Of a stretch of 43,467 bases of DNA, positions 35,321-43,467 are shown one piece after another. The stretch spans positions 1-43,467 of the forward strand of contig SVGQ01000011.1 in the NCBI GenBank assembly GCA_015056245.1. Direction: 5' to 3'. A program made the position numbers and the translations under genes. The DNA is from Clostridiales bacterium (lineage in GTDB: Bacteria; Bacillota; Clostridia; Christensenellales; Aristaeellaceae). Below the pieces are notes generated by a model. That model saw only the letters and a list, made by a program, of their open reading frames with translations, was not told the DNA's origin and searched no databases. Position 1 is the stretch's first letter. Every line of letters starts with the position of its first letter.

Positions 35321-36166
35321 TTAATGACTCCATTCAGCCAGTTTGATGCGTATGGTGGAGAAGAAATCGTTAGGATTCAGATGAATCAATCGGGCGGATT
35401 GCTCAGAACGGGTAATCAACAGCTTTTTCCCGGATGAGAGGAATACCGCCTGTTGACCGTCCACATCCACCTGTGCGGTGTGGTTATAGTTGTCATCCAG
35501 CTCGATGGTAATGGTTTGTGTGGAGGAAGTGACCACCGGGCGGTGTTGCAGGGAATGGCAGCAGATGGGGGTTACAATGATGCATTCCAGCCTTGGATGA
35601 ACAATGGGGCCGCCTGCTGACAGAGAATATCCTGTGGAACCAGTGGGAGTGGAAAGAATCAGACCGTCGCCGATATACGGATCCAGCTTCTCCCCTTCCA
35701 CCGAAACCTTCAGACCGATCAGACGGGCATACCCGCCGCGATTGAGAACAATGTCATTGAGTGCATGAAAATGCTGATCACCAATGCTGGCTTTCAGCAG
35801 CATACGGTCTTCAATCGTGAACCGATCCTCAGCCAAACAGCGGCATGCATCCGGTACCTGTTCCCATTCCACCTCTGACAGAAAACCCACCGTGCCCAGA
35901 TTGACGCCTAGCAGCGGCAAGGAATGCTTCATTGCCATTTTGTTGGCGCGCAAAAAGGTACCATCTCCGCCAATGGCAAGGATAGCATCGCAACCACAGG
36001 GCTCCTGTGCATAGGCAAGAGCAGGGCATAACTCCTTCATAACAGAAGAAAGCCAGGGTTCAGCGATCGGCTCAAGCCCTGACTTCCACATTGCTTCCAC
36101 CACCTGTTGAATGATGGAAACTGTATCCGGCTTGCGCTGATGCATGACAAGATAGATCTTTTTCAT
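35321..36166 (-). CDS. nadK: NAD kinase
   Basis: The product is 281 aa. It phosphorylates NAD+ to NADP+ using ATP or polyphosphate. The GGDGTFLRA motif (about 60-70), NLGTVGFLSEVE and TPTGSTGYSLSAGGPIV are the family hallmarks. The start at 36166 gives MKKIYLVMHQRKPD, with AGGCGGTAGG upstream; an upstream extension of the frame contains the promoter. It is the first gene of a likely nadK-argR-recN transcript. Confidence 0.96.
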   Translation of the reverse strand: MKKIYLVMHQRKPDTVSIIQQVVEAMWKSGLEPIAEPWLSSVMKELCPALAYAQEPCGCDAILAIGGDGTFLRANKMAMKHSLPLLGVNLGTVGFLSEVEWEQVPDACRCLAEDRFTIEDRMLLKASIGDQHFHALNDIVLNRGGYARLIGLKVSVEGEKLDPYIGDGLILSTPTGSTGYSLSAGGPIVHPRLECIIVTPICCHSLQHRPVVTSSTQTITIELDDNYNHTAQVDVDGQQAVFLSSGKKLLITRSEQSARLIHLNPNDFFSTIRIKLAEWSH

Positions 36167-36188
36167 GATCCTACCGCCTTTCAACAGC

Positions 36189-36217
36189 AGTATAGCACAA
36201 ACCGCATAAATATACAA
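36189..36217 (-). promoter_or_regulatory. Promoter for nadK-argR-recN
   Basis: On the - strand, TTGTAT (36217-36212) and TATACT (36194-36189) are 17 bp apart. An extended TG one base before the -10 box strengthens it. The -35 box overlaps the small inverted repeat TATACA-ACCA-TGTATA at 36211-36226. Confidence 0.72.
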
Positions 36218-36238
36218 CCATGTATAAAACAAAATATG

Positions 36239-36252
36239 CGAATTTCTGTTCG
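36239..36252 (-). promoter_or_regulatory. LexA-like box upstream of nadK-argR-recN
   Basis: CGAATTTCTGTTCG differs from the Firmicute LexA consensus CGAACNNNNGTTCG at one core position. It lies in the tlyA-nadK gap, 21 bases upstream of the predicted nadK -35 box. recN is a classical SOS gene in many bacteria. Confidence 0.5.
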
Positions 36253-36254
36253 TA

Positions 36255-37061
36255 TTACTTAGCCAGCGTCTTATGCGCCGCCTCTACCGTGGTAGCAATC
36301 AGCTCAGCGGACACCGCTTCCCCATCGCCCGGCAACAATTCAGTGATGTATTCAATATTGCCTTCTGGACCCGTAATGGGCGAGAAATCAAGCTGCGCCA
36401 TGCGGTAACCGATCTCCGGAACAAAATCAGCAATGTTCTGGATCACCTGACGATGCACAGCCGGATCGCGCACAACGCCTTTTTTGCCCACATGCTCACG
36501 TCCGGCCTCAAACTGAGGTTTGATGAGAATATAGAAGCGTCCCTTACCATCCATCAGTTGCGCAGCAGTGGGCAGGATCAGTTTCACAGAGATGAAGGAA
36601 ACATCCATTACCGTTACATCTGGTACGCAGGGGATCTCCTCGTGGGTCAGATAGCGGGCATTGGTGCGCTCCATCACGGTGACTCGTTCGTCATTGCGAA
36701 TTTTCCAATCCAGCTGACCATACCCCACATCGATGGCATAAACGTGCTTTGCGCCATTCTGCAAAAGAACATCCGTAAAACCGCCGGTGGCAGCGCCAAT
36801 ATCCATGCATACAGCATCCGTTACATCTGCTTGAAACACCCGGAGGGCTTTATCCAGCTTCAATGCGCCACGGCCCACAAAAGGATGACTGTGACCACGA
36901 ACGATCAGTTCTGCGCCTTCCTCGATCTTTTCGGAAGCTTTCAGGATCTTCTGTTCCTTCAAATAGACCTGACCCGCCATAATCAACGCCTGTGCTTTTT
37001 CACGGCTGGGCGCAAGACCAAGACGCACCAACGCCAAATCAGCGCGCAGTTTTTCAGCCAT
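36255..37061 (-). CDS. tlyA: TlyA-family rRNA (2'-O) methyltransferase
   Basis: The product is 268 aa. The N-terminal S4-like RNA-binding domain (about 1-60, MAEKLRADLALVRLGLAPSREKAQALIMAG) is joined to an FtsJ-like SAM-dependent methyltransferase domain with MDIGAATGGFTDVLLQNGAKHVYAIDVG. TlyA homologues methylate ribose of 16S and/or 23S rRNA, and some affect capreomycin sensitivity. In Firmicutes the gene (yqxC) lies between dxs and nadK/argR, as here. It overlaps dxs by 8 bases. Confidence 0.94.
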   Translation of the reverse strand: MAEKLRADLALVRLGLAPSREKAQALIMAGQVYLKEQKILKASEKIEEGAELIVRGHSHPFVGRGALKLDKALRVFQADVTDAVCMDIGAATGGFTDVLLQNGAKHVYAIDVGYGQLDWKIRNDERVTVMERTNARYLTHEEIPCVPDVTVMDVSFISVKLILPTAAQLMDGKGRFYILIKPQFEAGREHVGKKGVVRDPAVHRQVIQNIADFVPEIGYRMAQLDFSPITGPEGNIEYITELLPGDGEAVSAELIATTVEAAHKTLAK

Positions 37062-38934
37062 TGGATCTATCCTCCTTGGTCATTGCATGCAAAACGCGCT
37101 TCACAAGTGTGTTGTCATCCAATTCAACATCTTCCAGCAGATGCTGATGGTCGCCGTGCTGCACAAAGCAATCTGCTACACCGATCGGAATGATTTGTGC
37201 GTTTGCGCTGCTTAATGCTGCATATTCCAGCACGGCGCTACCAAAACCGCCCGCCACAACATGCTCTTCCAACGTGAAGACAGGCTTTCCTTCAGCAAAC
37301 AGCTTGTCCAGGCAGGCTGTATCCAGAGGCTTAATCGTAGAGGCGTTAACGACCTGCACTGACAAGCCGTTTTCGTTGAGCTGGGCTGCCACCCGCATTG
37401 CTGCTGCTGTCATGCTGCCTACAGACAGAATTGTTGCTTCGGTGCCTTCCACAAGTGTTTCCCACTTACCAATTGCGAAGGTATCGACAGAAGCTCCATC
37501 CGGCAAAACCACCGCCGACTTGGGATAGCGGATCGCGCAGGGAGCGTTCCATTCGTAAGCTGCTTTCACAGCCAAGCGGAGTTCCTGTTCGTCTGCCGGG
37601 GCGATCAGCGTCAATCCCGGAATATGGCGCAGGAACGCCATGTCGAACAGGCCCTGATGGGATTGACCATCCTCGTTGGAGATCCCCGCGCGGTCGATCA
37701 TGAAAGTGACAGGCAAATTCTGAATGCATACATCATGCAGCACCTGATCATAGCCACGTTGAAGGAAGGTGGAGTAAACAAAGAAGAAGGGTTTCAAACC
37801 GCCGGAAGCCATACCGGCACATAAAGTGACCGCGTGTTCTTCTGCGATGCCCACATCGTCAAACTGGTCAGGATGTGCTTTGGCAAAAGCAGCGGTTCCT
37901 GTGCCCAGAGGCATGGCGGCAGTAATAACGCGGATCCGTTCATCGGTATCTGCCAGTTTGATGAGTTCTTCGTTTGCAATCGCGCCGTTGCTTTTGGCGG
38001 AGGAATTGGCAGACTTACCGCTTTCAATCAGGAATGGCGGCGTACCGTGGAACTCCTCCGGTTTCTTCTCTGCGCTCATGTATCCGTAGCCCTTCTTGGT
38101 CAGGCAATGGATCAGAACCGGTTCATCCATTTCCTTGGCAAGGGTCAGCATGCGTTCCACTTCACTCAGATCGTTGCCATTGATGGGGCCCAAATAGCGG
38201 AAGCCCAGCGCAGAAAAGAAGCCGTCATCCACCACAAGGCTCTTGATCATTTCTTTACCGCTGTGGATGATGTTGTACAATCCCTTGCCGATCAGCGGCA
38301 GATTTTGTAAGCGATGCTTCACCTGCTTTTTGGTAACGATCCAGCCAGTGGATGAGCGCAACCTGGACAGATAGCGGCTCAGCGCGCCAACATTCTCCGC
38401 AATGGACATTTCATTATCATTGAGAAGAACAATCATCCGGGTACGGCTATTGCCGCAATCGTTCAGCGCTTCATAGCACATGCCGCCGGTCAGAGCCCCA
38501 TCACCCACCACAGCGACCACGTGATGCTTCTGTTTCAAAGCGTCACGGGCACGGGCAAAGCCAAGCGCAGCGGATAAGGCCGTGGATGCGTGACCTGCTT
38601 CAAAACAGTCATATTCACTTTCGTTGTGACGTGGAAAGCCCGAAATGCCGCCATAAGTGCGCAGGGTATCAAAGGTGGAAAAACGCCCTGTGAGCAGTTT
38701 ATGGGTGTAGGTTTGATGCCCCACATCGAAGATCAGTTTATCTTCCGGTGCATGAAATACCCGATGCAGTGCCATGGTGATCTCCACAATACCAAGATTG
38801 GATGCCAGGTGACCACCATTGACAGACACCGTTTGTATGATTTTGGTGCGGATATCATCAGCCAGCGACTCACATTCATCAATGGTCAACTGGCGAATAT
38901 CCTCCGGACTTGTGATATTGGATAGCTCGATCAT
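37054..38934 (-). CDS. dxs: 1-deoxy-D-xylulose-5-phosphate synthase
   Basis: The product is 626 aa. It condenses pyruvate with glyceraldehyde 3-phosphate using thiamine diphosphate, the first step of the MEP isoprenoid pathway. The GDGALTGGMCYEALND ... NDNEMSI segment binds ThDP-Mg. HVGHQ-like FDVGHQTYTHKLLTGR and DRAGISNEDGQSHQGLFD are conserved. It lies 15 bases after ddl and overlaps tlyA. Confidence 0.97.
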   Translation of the reverse strand: MIELSNITSPEDIRQLTIDECESLADDIRTKIIQTVSVNGGHLASNLGIVEITMALHRVFHAPEDKLIFDVGHQTYTHKLLTGRFSTFDTLRTYGGISGFPRHNESEYDCFEAGHASTALSAALGFARARDALKQKHHVVAVVGDGALTGGMCYEALNDCGNSRTRMIVLLNDNEMSIAENVGALSRYLSRLRSSTGWIVTKKQVKHRLQNLPLIGKGLYNIIHSGKEMIKSLVVDDGFFSALGFRYLGPINGNDLSEVERMLTLAKEMDEPVLIHCLTKKGYGYMSAEKKPEEFHGTPPFLIESGKSANSSAKSNGAIANEELIKLADTDERIRVITAAMPLGTGTAAFAKAHPDQFDDVGIAEEHAVTLCAGMASGGLKPFFFVYSTFLQRGYDQVLHDVCIQNLPVTFMIDRAGISNEDGQSHQGLFDMAFLRHIPGLTLIAPADEQELRLAVKAAYEWNAPCAIRYPKSAVVLPDGASVDTFAIGKWETLVEGTEATILSVGSMTAAAMRVAAQLNENGLSVQVVNASTIKPLDTACLDKLFAEGKPVFTLEEHVVAGGFGSAVLEYAALSSANAQIIPIGVADCFVQHGDHQHLLEDVELDDNTLVKRVLHAMTKEDRSNG

Positions 38935-38949
38935 GTAATCCCTCGCGCT

Positions 38950-40161
38950 TTAGTGCAGTTTTGCTCCATTCTTGGGACCAGCCTTGCCGCCCAGAGAGAT
39001 ACCAGCCAAAATATCGGAGGTATATGCATAGTTGCAGTCATCCTTATCCTGCTGCGCTTCCATGGCGCAGCGAACCATTTCGTCGATCAGCTGGCTGTAA
39101 GGCATACCGCAGGGTTCCCACAGATAGAAAGCCAGAGAACCGGGGATGGTGTTGATTTCAGTGATGTACAGCTGCTGGCTTTCGGAATCGAACATGAAGT
39201 CGATACGCACAACGCCCTTGCAGTCCAGTGCCACGAACATATCCTTGGACAATTGCTGAATCTGCTGGTACAGTTCCGGCTCAATGGGCGCAGGCAGCAC
39301 GCGTTTGAGGGAGGCCATACCCTTTGTGGAGTTGCCACCAGCGCCGTACTTATCCATGAAAGACAGCAGATCGCCGCCGGAGATGGGCATTTCGATCTCA
39401 CTGGCACGCACGTTGCCATTATAGCCCAGCACGGAGCAATTCAGTTCCAGCGGATCATTGAGACCTTTCTCGGCAAGCACCTTGCGGTCAAACTCAAAGC
39501 CCAGTTCAAAGGCAGCCTTCAATTCTTCCCGGTTGGTGGCCTTGCTGACACCGATGGAAGAACCCAGCAAAGCAGGTTTGATGAATACCGGATAACCGAT
39601 TTCCTTCTCCACGCTGTCCATCAGGGCTTCCGGATCCTGTTCCCATTGTGCGCGCAGACAGGCGATGCCCGGCAGTACAGGGAAGCCGCAACCCTTGAAG
39701 AACTGCTTCATATATACCTTATCCATGCCGATGGCAGAAGCGCCGATACCAGAGGAAGCATATGGGATATTGCACAGTTCCATCAAGCCCTGAATGCTGC
39801 CATCCTCGCCATGCATACCATGGAATACGGGAATCACGCAGTCCAGACGGGCAGCCACTACCTGACGATCCTTGGCAAACAAGCCCTTGCCCTGCTCCAT
39901 GTAAGTCAGCGCGCCGGAACCGGCGGTCACATCCAGCTGTACCTGCTGGATACCCTTGCGGTTCTCATCGAAAGGCGTATAGGTGGAAATCTCCAGCAGG
40001 GGCTCGCCGGTGAACCACTCCCCTTTTTTGCTGATATACACCGGGATCACATCGTATTTTTCCCGATCCACAGAACGCATCAGCTGCACGGCGCTAATAA
40101 TGGATACCTCATGCTCGCAGGTGCGGCTGCCAAAAAGAACACCCAGTTGAATTTTGCTCAT
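38950..40161 (-). CDS. ddl: D-alanine--D-alanine ligase
   Basis: The product is 403 aa. It is an ATP-grasp ligase that makes the D-Ala-D-Ala dipeptide used by MurF. VLFGSRTCEHEVSIISA is the N-terminal motif, FHGMHGEDGSIQGLMEL and LLGSSIGVSKA follow, and NTIPGSLAFYLW is the Mg-binding end (EINTIPGS). The omega-loop contains DKYG, with a Tyr as in D-Ala-D-Ala enzymes, but the loop continues NSTKGMASLKRVLPAPI as in a longer clostridial subgroup. The protein is about 40-50 residues longer than DdlB, with an additional C-terminal tail. It is placed directly after murF, which fits dipeptide use in peptidoglycan synthesis. A D-Ala-D-Ser or D-Ala-D-Lac specificity cannot be excluded. Confidence 0.92.
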   Translation of the reverse strand: MSKIQLGVLFGSRTCEHEVSIISAVQLMRSVDREKYDVIPVYISKKGEWFTGEPLLEISTYTPFDENRKGIQQVQLDVTAGSGALTYMEQGKGLFAKDRQVVAARLDCVIPVFHGMHGEDGSIQGLMELCNIPYASSGIGASAIGMDKVYMKQFFKGCGFPVLPGIACLRAQWEQDPEALMDSVEKEIGYPVFIKPALLGSSIGVSKATNREELKAAFELGFEFDRKVLAEKGLNDPLELNCSVLGYNGNVRASEIEMPISGGDLLSFMDKYGAGGNSTKGMASLKRVLPAPIEPELYQQIQQLSKDMFVALDCKGVVRIDFMFDSESQQLYITEINTIPGSLAFYLWEPCGMPYSQLIDEMVRCAMEAQQDKDDCNYAYTSDILAGISLGGKAGPKNGAKLH

Positions 40162-40182
40162 AATGCTATTCCTCCGAAGTAA

Positions 40183-41805
40183 TCAGGCTTCCTGATAATG
40201 ATCTGGCAAATCGTTCTCATACAAAACGGTATCGCCGGGATGTACAATGCTATGCAGAAGCTTGGTAGAATCATCCAGGCTGTCCACACGGTGAATATTC
40301 GCGGGATCAAATCCGCTTTCCTTCAGGCCTTCCAGAATGGGGGTTGCGCGGTTTTTGCCGATAATAATCGCAATATCAGCGCAATCCTTCATCTGGGTGC
40401 CAAAGATTCGGTTGTATTCCGCTTCCCTATCGCCCAATTCCACCATGCCGGGAGTGATGATGATGCGCCGCTGCGGGAACTGACGGAGCACTTCCAGCGC
40501 TGCCTTCGCGCCCACAGGATTGGAGTTGAAAGCGTCGTTGATGATGGTAAAGCCACCGGCATTTTTCATCAGTTCCAGACGGTTCTTCACCGGCTGAAGT
40601 TTTTCAATACCATGGGCAATCTGCTTCAGGGTCAGCTTCAGATCGCTGGCAACAGCTACCGCCAGCAGTATGTTCTGCACGCTGTGGTCGCCCAGCAGCT
40701 TGGTCTGGCACTGAATCTGTCCCTTATTCTTGATGTGCAGCATGAAGGTGGTTCCTTCGGGAGATACCGTCACCTGATCGCACCACACATCGCAGGTATC
40801 CGGATTGCGACCGCAAAGCGTCTTGGTTTTGGCGGTCTTGTTGTACATATCCAGACAGTAGCTGCCATCATCATAGAAATAGCTGCGGGAATCCTTCTCT
40901 GGCAGCGCGTCGATCAGTTCATATTTGGTCTTTGCCACGCGCTCAATGGTCTTGAAGGTTTCCAGATGCTGAGGACCAACAGAGGTAATGATGCCGATGG
41001 TAGGACGCACGAGACGGCACATTTCCTTGATGTCACCCACGTGACGCGCGCCCATCTCACCTACGAAAATCTGATAGCTGGGGGTCAGACGCTCACGAAT
41101 CGCTCTGGTAACGCCCATGGGCGTGTTGAAGCTGGCAGGCGTGATCAGTGTGGGATACTTCTCGCTGAGGATGGTTCCCAAAATATGCTTGACGGTGGTC
41201 TTGCCATAGCTGCCGGTAAGGCCGATGCGGATCAAATTGGGATTGGACAACAGTTTGCGCCGCGCGTCCCTGAAGTACATCTCGCTGATGAGCTTCTCAA
41301 TGGGCCAAGCCAGCAATCCCGCCAGCGCAACGACTGCGGGCAGGAGCAGAGGCCACAACATGCTGATCAGCTTCCAGCCCCGCAGATGATATACAAGCGC
41401 AGCAATGCCCAGTAATACCAGCGCGTACACCACATAGAGCCGCTTGATACGATCGGTGAAAACAAACGGTTTCTTGGCCTTTTTGACCGTCAGCAGCTTG
41501 GCAATGACAAAGCCCAGCAGGCAGGCAAGCAGTACAAACAGAGCTGCCAGCAGCCAAAGGATCAGTGAACCACTGCCCTGCTGCCTGTCAGGGCTGGGCA
41601 ACAGCAGAATCAACAGCGCAGAGGCTGCTGCTGCGCAAACGCCCGGCAGATAGCTGTGCACAGGATTGCGGTTCAGGGTATGGTAGTAACCGGGGAATTG
41701 ATAGCTTTCCAATTGGAAATAATGGATAATTCCCTTTGCAGCAAAAAAGCAAATGCATGCCGGAATCAGGACGGTAACGATCTGATAAATGGTTTCGTAG
41801 TTCAT
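40183..41805 (-). CDS. murF: Membrane-anchored MurF-type Mur ligase
   Basis: The product is 540 aa. The N-terminal 185 residues hold about five hydrophobic helices (around 5-28, 53-70, 81-107, 125-145 and 148-170) in place of the usual soluble UDP-MurNAc-binding domain. The Mur ligase core follows: GLTGSYGKTTVKHIL is the ATP P-loop, VGEMGARHVGDI and SVGPQHLETF are in the central domain, and INDAFNSNPVGAKAALEVL is the MurF-type C-terminal signature. MurF adds D-Ala-D-Ala to UDP-MurNAc-tripeptide. Adjacent ddl supports that role. The membrane domain is unlike Escherichia coli or Bacillus MurF, so the true substrate may be another Mur-like amide ligation. The start overlaps the hydrolase stop (ATGA). 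Confidence 0.85.
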   Translation of the reverse strand: MNYETIYQIVTVLIPACICFFAAKGIIHYFQLESYQFPGYYHTLNRNPVHSYLPGVCAAAASALLILLLPSPDRQQGSGSLILWLLAALFVLLACLLGFVIAKLLTVKKAKKPFVFTDRIKRLYVVYALVLLGIAALVYHLRGWKLISMLWPLLLPAVVALAGLLAWPIEKLISEMYFRDARRKLLSNPNLIRIGLTGSYGKTTVKHILGTILSEKYPTLITPASFNTPMGVTRAIRERLTPSYQIFVGEMGARHVGDIKEMCRLVRPTIGIITSVGPQHLETFKTIERVAKTKYELIDALPEKDSRSYFYDDGSYCLDMYNKTAKTKTLCGRNPDTCDVWCDQVTVSPEGTTFMLHIKNKGQIQCQTKLLGDHSVQNILLAVAVASDLKLTLKQIAHGIEKLQPVKNRLELMKNAGGFTIINDAFNSNPVGAKAALEVLRQFPQRRIIITPGMVELGDREAEYNRIFGTQMKDCADIAIIIGKNRATPILEGLKESGFDPANIHRVDSLDDSTKLLHSIVHPGDTVLYENDLPDHYQEA

Positions 41806-42587
41806 GCGTTGTCACCACCAAAGAAGAACTGTTTTGTAATGATCACAAACCGTTGCCACTCCTCTGCAAACGCAAAATGGCTACGACCTTCAAAAGTGAT
41901 CAGGGCGGCATCGGGGATGGCGTTTTCCATTTGCTGGCCCATCCAGAGTGGCGTTTCCGTATCGGCGCTGCCCCAGATCAGCAAAGTGGAAGCCTTGATT
42001 TTTTCCAGCAGATGCGCCTGATCGTAGTTGATCACCTTCACAAAGGTCTTGCGCATATTTTCATTGAGCTTGATATAGTCAGCAGAGCCATACTTATTGC
42101 GCAGCTTGGTTTGCAGCATTTCTGCCACCTTACCCAGCAGGGGAATTTTTTTGCATTTTTCCAGCATCCCATTCATACGCTTGTATTTAGCCTGACGCTT
42201 CTTCTGCTCTTCCGTAGGCTGCTTGCGAAGGCCCGCGCCGCCGGTGATGATCAGCTTTTCGATCAGTTCTGGATAGGTGGAAGCCAGCTCAATAGCAACA
42301 CGCCCGCCAAAAGAATGGGCAACCACATAGATCTTTGAAAACGACAAAGAATCAATCAATGCTTTTACTTGCGCAGCATACTCCGGCACGCCCCAAGGTA
42401 TGGGCGGTTCTGCGCTCTTGCCATGCCCGGGAAAATCCAGTGCTAATACCGTGCATTGCTTGGTGATTTCTCTTTGCAAAAAGGAGAAGATATTGCCATC
42501 GCAGCCCCAGCCGTGGAAAAGAACCACCACAGGTGCATCGGGGCTTTCGCTGCGTTCCAGTTCGTAATGGATGCTGCAATCCAGCAA
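41802..42587 (-). CDS. Alpha/beta hydrolase
   Basis: The product is about 261 aa. The fold is clear: VVVLFHGWGCDG near the N-terminus (oxyanion region), nucleophile elbow VVAHSFGGRVAIE, acid in LLIWGSADTETP and base in GRSHFAFAEEW. It is cytosolic, with no signal peptide. No ATG exists at the N-terminus. TTG 42587 is preferred because GGAGG lies 5 bases upstream and the resulting N-terminus (LLDCSIHYELE) is of usual length; TTG 42620 would add 11 residues. It is coupled to murF by a 4-base overlap. The substrate is unknown. Confidence 0.85.
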   Translation of the reverse strand: MLDCSIHYELERSESPDAPVVVLFHGWGCDGNIFSFLQREITKQCTVLALDFPGHGKSAEPPIPWGVPEYAAQVKALIDSLSFSKIYVVAHSFGGRVAIELASTYPELIEKLIITGGAGLRKQPTEEQKKRQAKYKRMNGMLEKCKKIPLLGKVAEMLQTKLRNKYGSADYIKLNENMRKTFVKVINYDQAHLLEKIKASTLLIWGSADTETPLWMGQQMENAIPDAALITFEGRSHFAFAEEWQRFVIITKQFFFGGDNA

Positions 42588-42716
42588 AGTTGCCTCCAAA
42601 GGAAGCACCACCTTTCCCAATCATACCATCTTATTCTAACCTATCTTATGCAAAAAGAAAAGCCAAAAACGCTCACAAAGGGCATTTTCCGCTTTTCTTT
42701 TTGTTTGTGCCCACGG

Positions 42717-43205
42717 TCAATCATCTGATAAAAACCAGATATATCGCCGTTTTCTGGCACTGATCTCAAATTCTTTTTGAATGGACAACGGAACATCCAC
42801 GGTACTTTCCAGCCGGCACCCCAGCTTTTCGCAGGTCCGGATACTGGGAAGATTGTCATCGTCAGTAGTGATGACCAAAGTACGAAGGCCCAGATCCAGC
42901 AATAGCGGCACACACATGCTGCATGCTTGATAGGCTCCTGAATGTCCGCGATATGGCGGGTCAATATGGTAACCGATATGCCCCAGATAGAACATGCAGG
43001 GGCTGTCCCCGATCCGCAGCGCCAACTCCCCCGCCTCCCGTCTCGTGGTACGGTGAATGACTTTGAAGATCATGGATTTGGCGTGCTGAATACAGGCCAA
43101 ATCCTTGCTGTAGGAATACGGCAACAAAGCGAATTCCTCATTGAGAAACATCGGCACACCCGCCCGACCATAGCGGATAAACTTTCTTTCCAGAGGCGTC
43201 TTCAT
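42717..43205 (-). CDS. GNAT-family N-acetyltransferase
   Basis: The product is 162 aa. The acetyl-CoA-binding region is recognisable as IDPPYRGHSGAYQACSMCV (motif A, consensus R-G-x-G/A-x-A), followed by LVITTDDDNLPSIRTCEKLGCRLE, typical of RimJ/RimL-like GNATs. It transfers an acetyl group from acetyl-CoA to an unknown amine. The start at 43205 overlaps the fruK stop (ATGA), but the AGGAGG there is only about 1-2 bases from the ATG, so efficiency or the start choice is uncertain (ATG 43151 is the next candidate). Confidence 0.82.
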   Translation of the reverse strand: MKTPLERKFIRYGRAGVPMFLNEEFALLPYSYSKDLACIQHAKSMIFKVIHRTTRREAGELALRIGDSPCMFYLGHIGYHIDPPYRGHSGAYQACSMCVPLLLDLGLRTLVITTDDDNLPSIRTCEKLGCRLESTVDVPLSIQKEFEISARKRRYIWFLSDD

Positions 43206-43467
43206 ACCTCCTGCACCGTTACCTTGGGCACCAGCGCATGGAAATCATCAGGCCGGAGCAGCTGTGTGCCATCGGTCATGACGCTGGCAGCACCCGCTGC
43301 AATACCATACCGGAAGGCTTCTTCCATGGGCGCGCCTTTATCAAGGCCCATCAATACGCCGCCAATCATGGCATCACCAGCGCCAACCGTGGAACGTGCT
43401 TCCACCTGCAGAGCAGGGGCAAATAAGGTCTTCTGGCCATTGGTGTACATGGCACCGTACTTGCCCA
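43202..43467 (-). CDS. fruK: PfkB-family sugar kinase, probably 1-phosphofructokinase (5' end outside window)
   Basis: Only the C-terminal 87 or so residues are present; the frame stays open to the window edge. STVGAGDAMIGGVLMG is the PfkB signature with the catalytic Asp in GAGD. The preceding GKYGAMYTNG and ALQVEARSTVGAGD segments match the layout of 1-phosphofructokinases, which make fructose 1,6-bisphosphate from fructose 1-phosphate after PTS uptake. A tagatose-6-phosphate kinase is the main alternative. It is coupled to the downstream GNAT gene by ATGA. Confidence 0.78.
   Translation of the reverse strand, partial: GKYGAMYTNGQKTLFAPALQVEARSTVGAGDAMIGGVLMGLDKGAPMEEAFRYGIAAGAASVMTDGTQLLRPDDFHALVPKVTVQEV

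Noticed and set aside
42621..42716. A/T-rich gap between the GNAT and hydrolase genes as a clear terminator or promoter
   Set aside because: Several weak A-run/T-run pairings and a lone TAGAAT are visible, but no stem or -35/-10 pair is good enough to call.

Overview
The window looks like chromosomal DNA of an anaerobic Bacillota (class Clostridia) bacterium of medium GC content. The evidence is clostridial or Firmicute gene order (rbgA-rnhB ... comM-dprA-topA-trmFO ... hslV-hslU, and dxs-tlyA-nadK-argR-recN), the C-terminus of an [FeFe]-hydrogenase, an Rnf ferredoxin:NAD+ oxidoreductase operon, AGGAGG-type ribosome binding sites with frequent ATGA stop/start overlaps, and sigma-A-like promoters. 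I cannot name the genus. I see no tRNA, rRNA, CRISPR array, insertion sequence or prophage, and no gene-free stretch longer than about 300 bases.

The left half (1-21809) reads on the + strand. It holds the hydrogenase C-terminus, a SAM-dependent methyltransferase with its own promoter and terminators, then rbgA-rnhB, a very large two-module membrane glycosyltransferase, comM, dprA (own promoter plus a perfect inverted repeat), topA, trmFO, a secreted alpha/beta-hydrolase-like protein, hslV, hslU, an MTA/SAH deaminase-type amidohydrolase and three glycosyltransferases. The right half (21801-43467) reads on the - strand and converges on the first. From its upstream end it holds fruK (partial), a GNAT acetyltransferase, an alpha/beta hydrolase, a membrane-anchored murF, ddl, dxs, tlyA, nadK, argR, recN, the rnf operon (C-D-E-A-B), proC, rnhA, a tyrosine recombinase, lexA, psuK, psuG and a small unknown gene.

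The functional themes are genome maintenance (RNases HI and HII, topoisomerase I, DprA, ComM, RecN, LexA, recombinase), cell envelope (MurF, Ddl, Dxs, glycosyltransferases), proteostasis (HslVU) and ferredoxin-linked energy metabolism (hydrogenase, Rnf).

The most unusual locus is rnf. It has no rnfG between rnfD and rnfE, which overlap by 4 bases. RnfD carries an insertion of about 220 residues made of near-identical 25-residue Ala/Thr/Glu/Pro repeats, immediately before its likely covalent-FMN threonine motif. Other points of interest are a secreted hydrolase with Gly in place of the nucleophile Ser, a fused double GT-C glycosyltransferase, LexA-type boxes before lexA and before nadK-argR-recN, and three long inverted repeats at regulatory positions.
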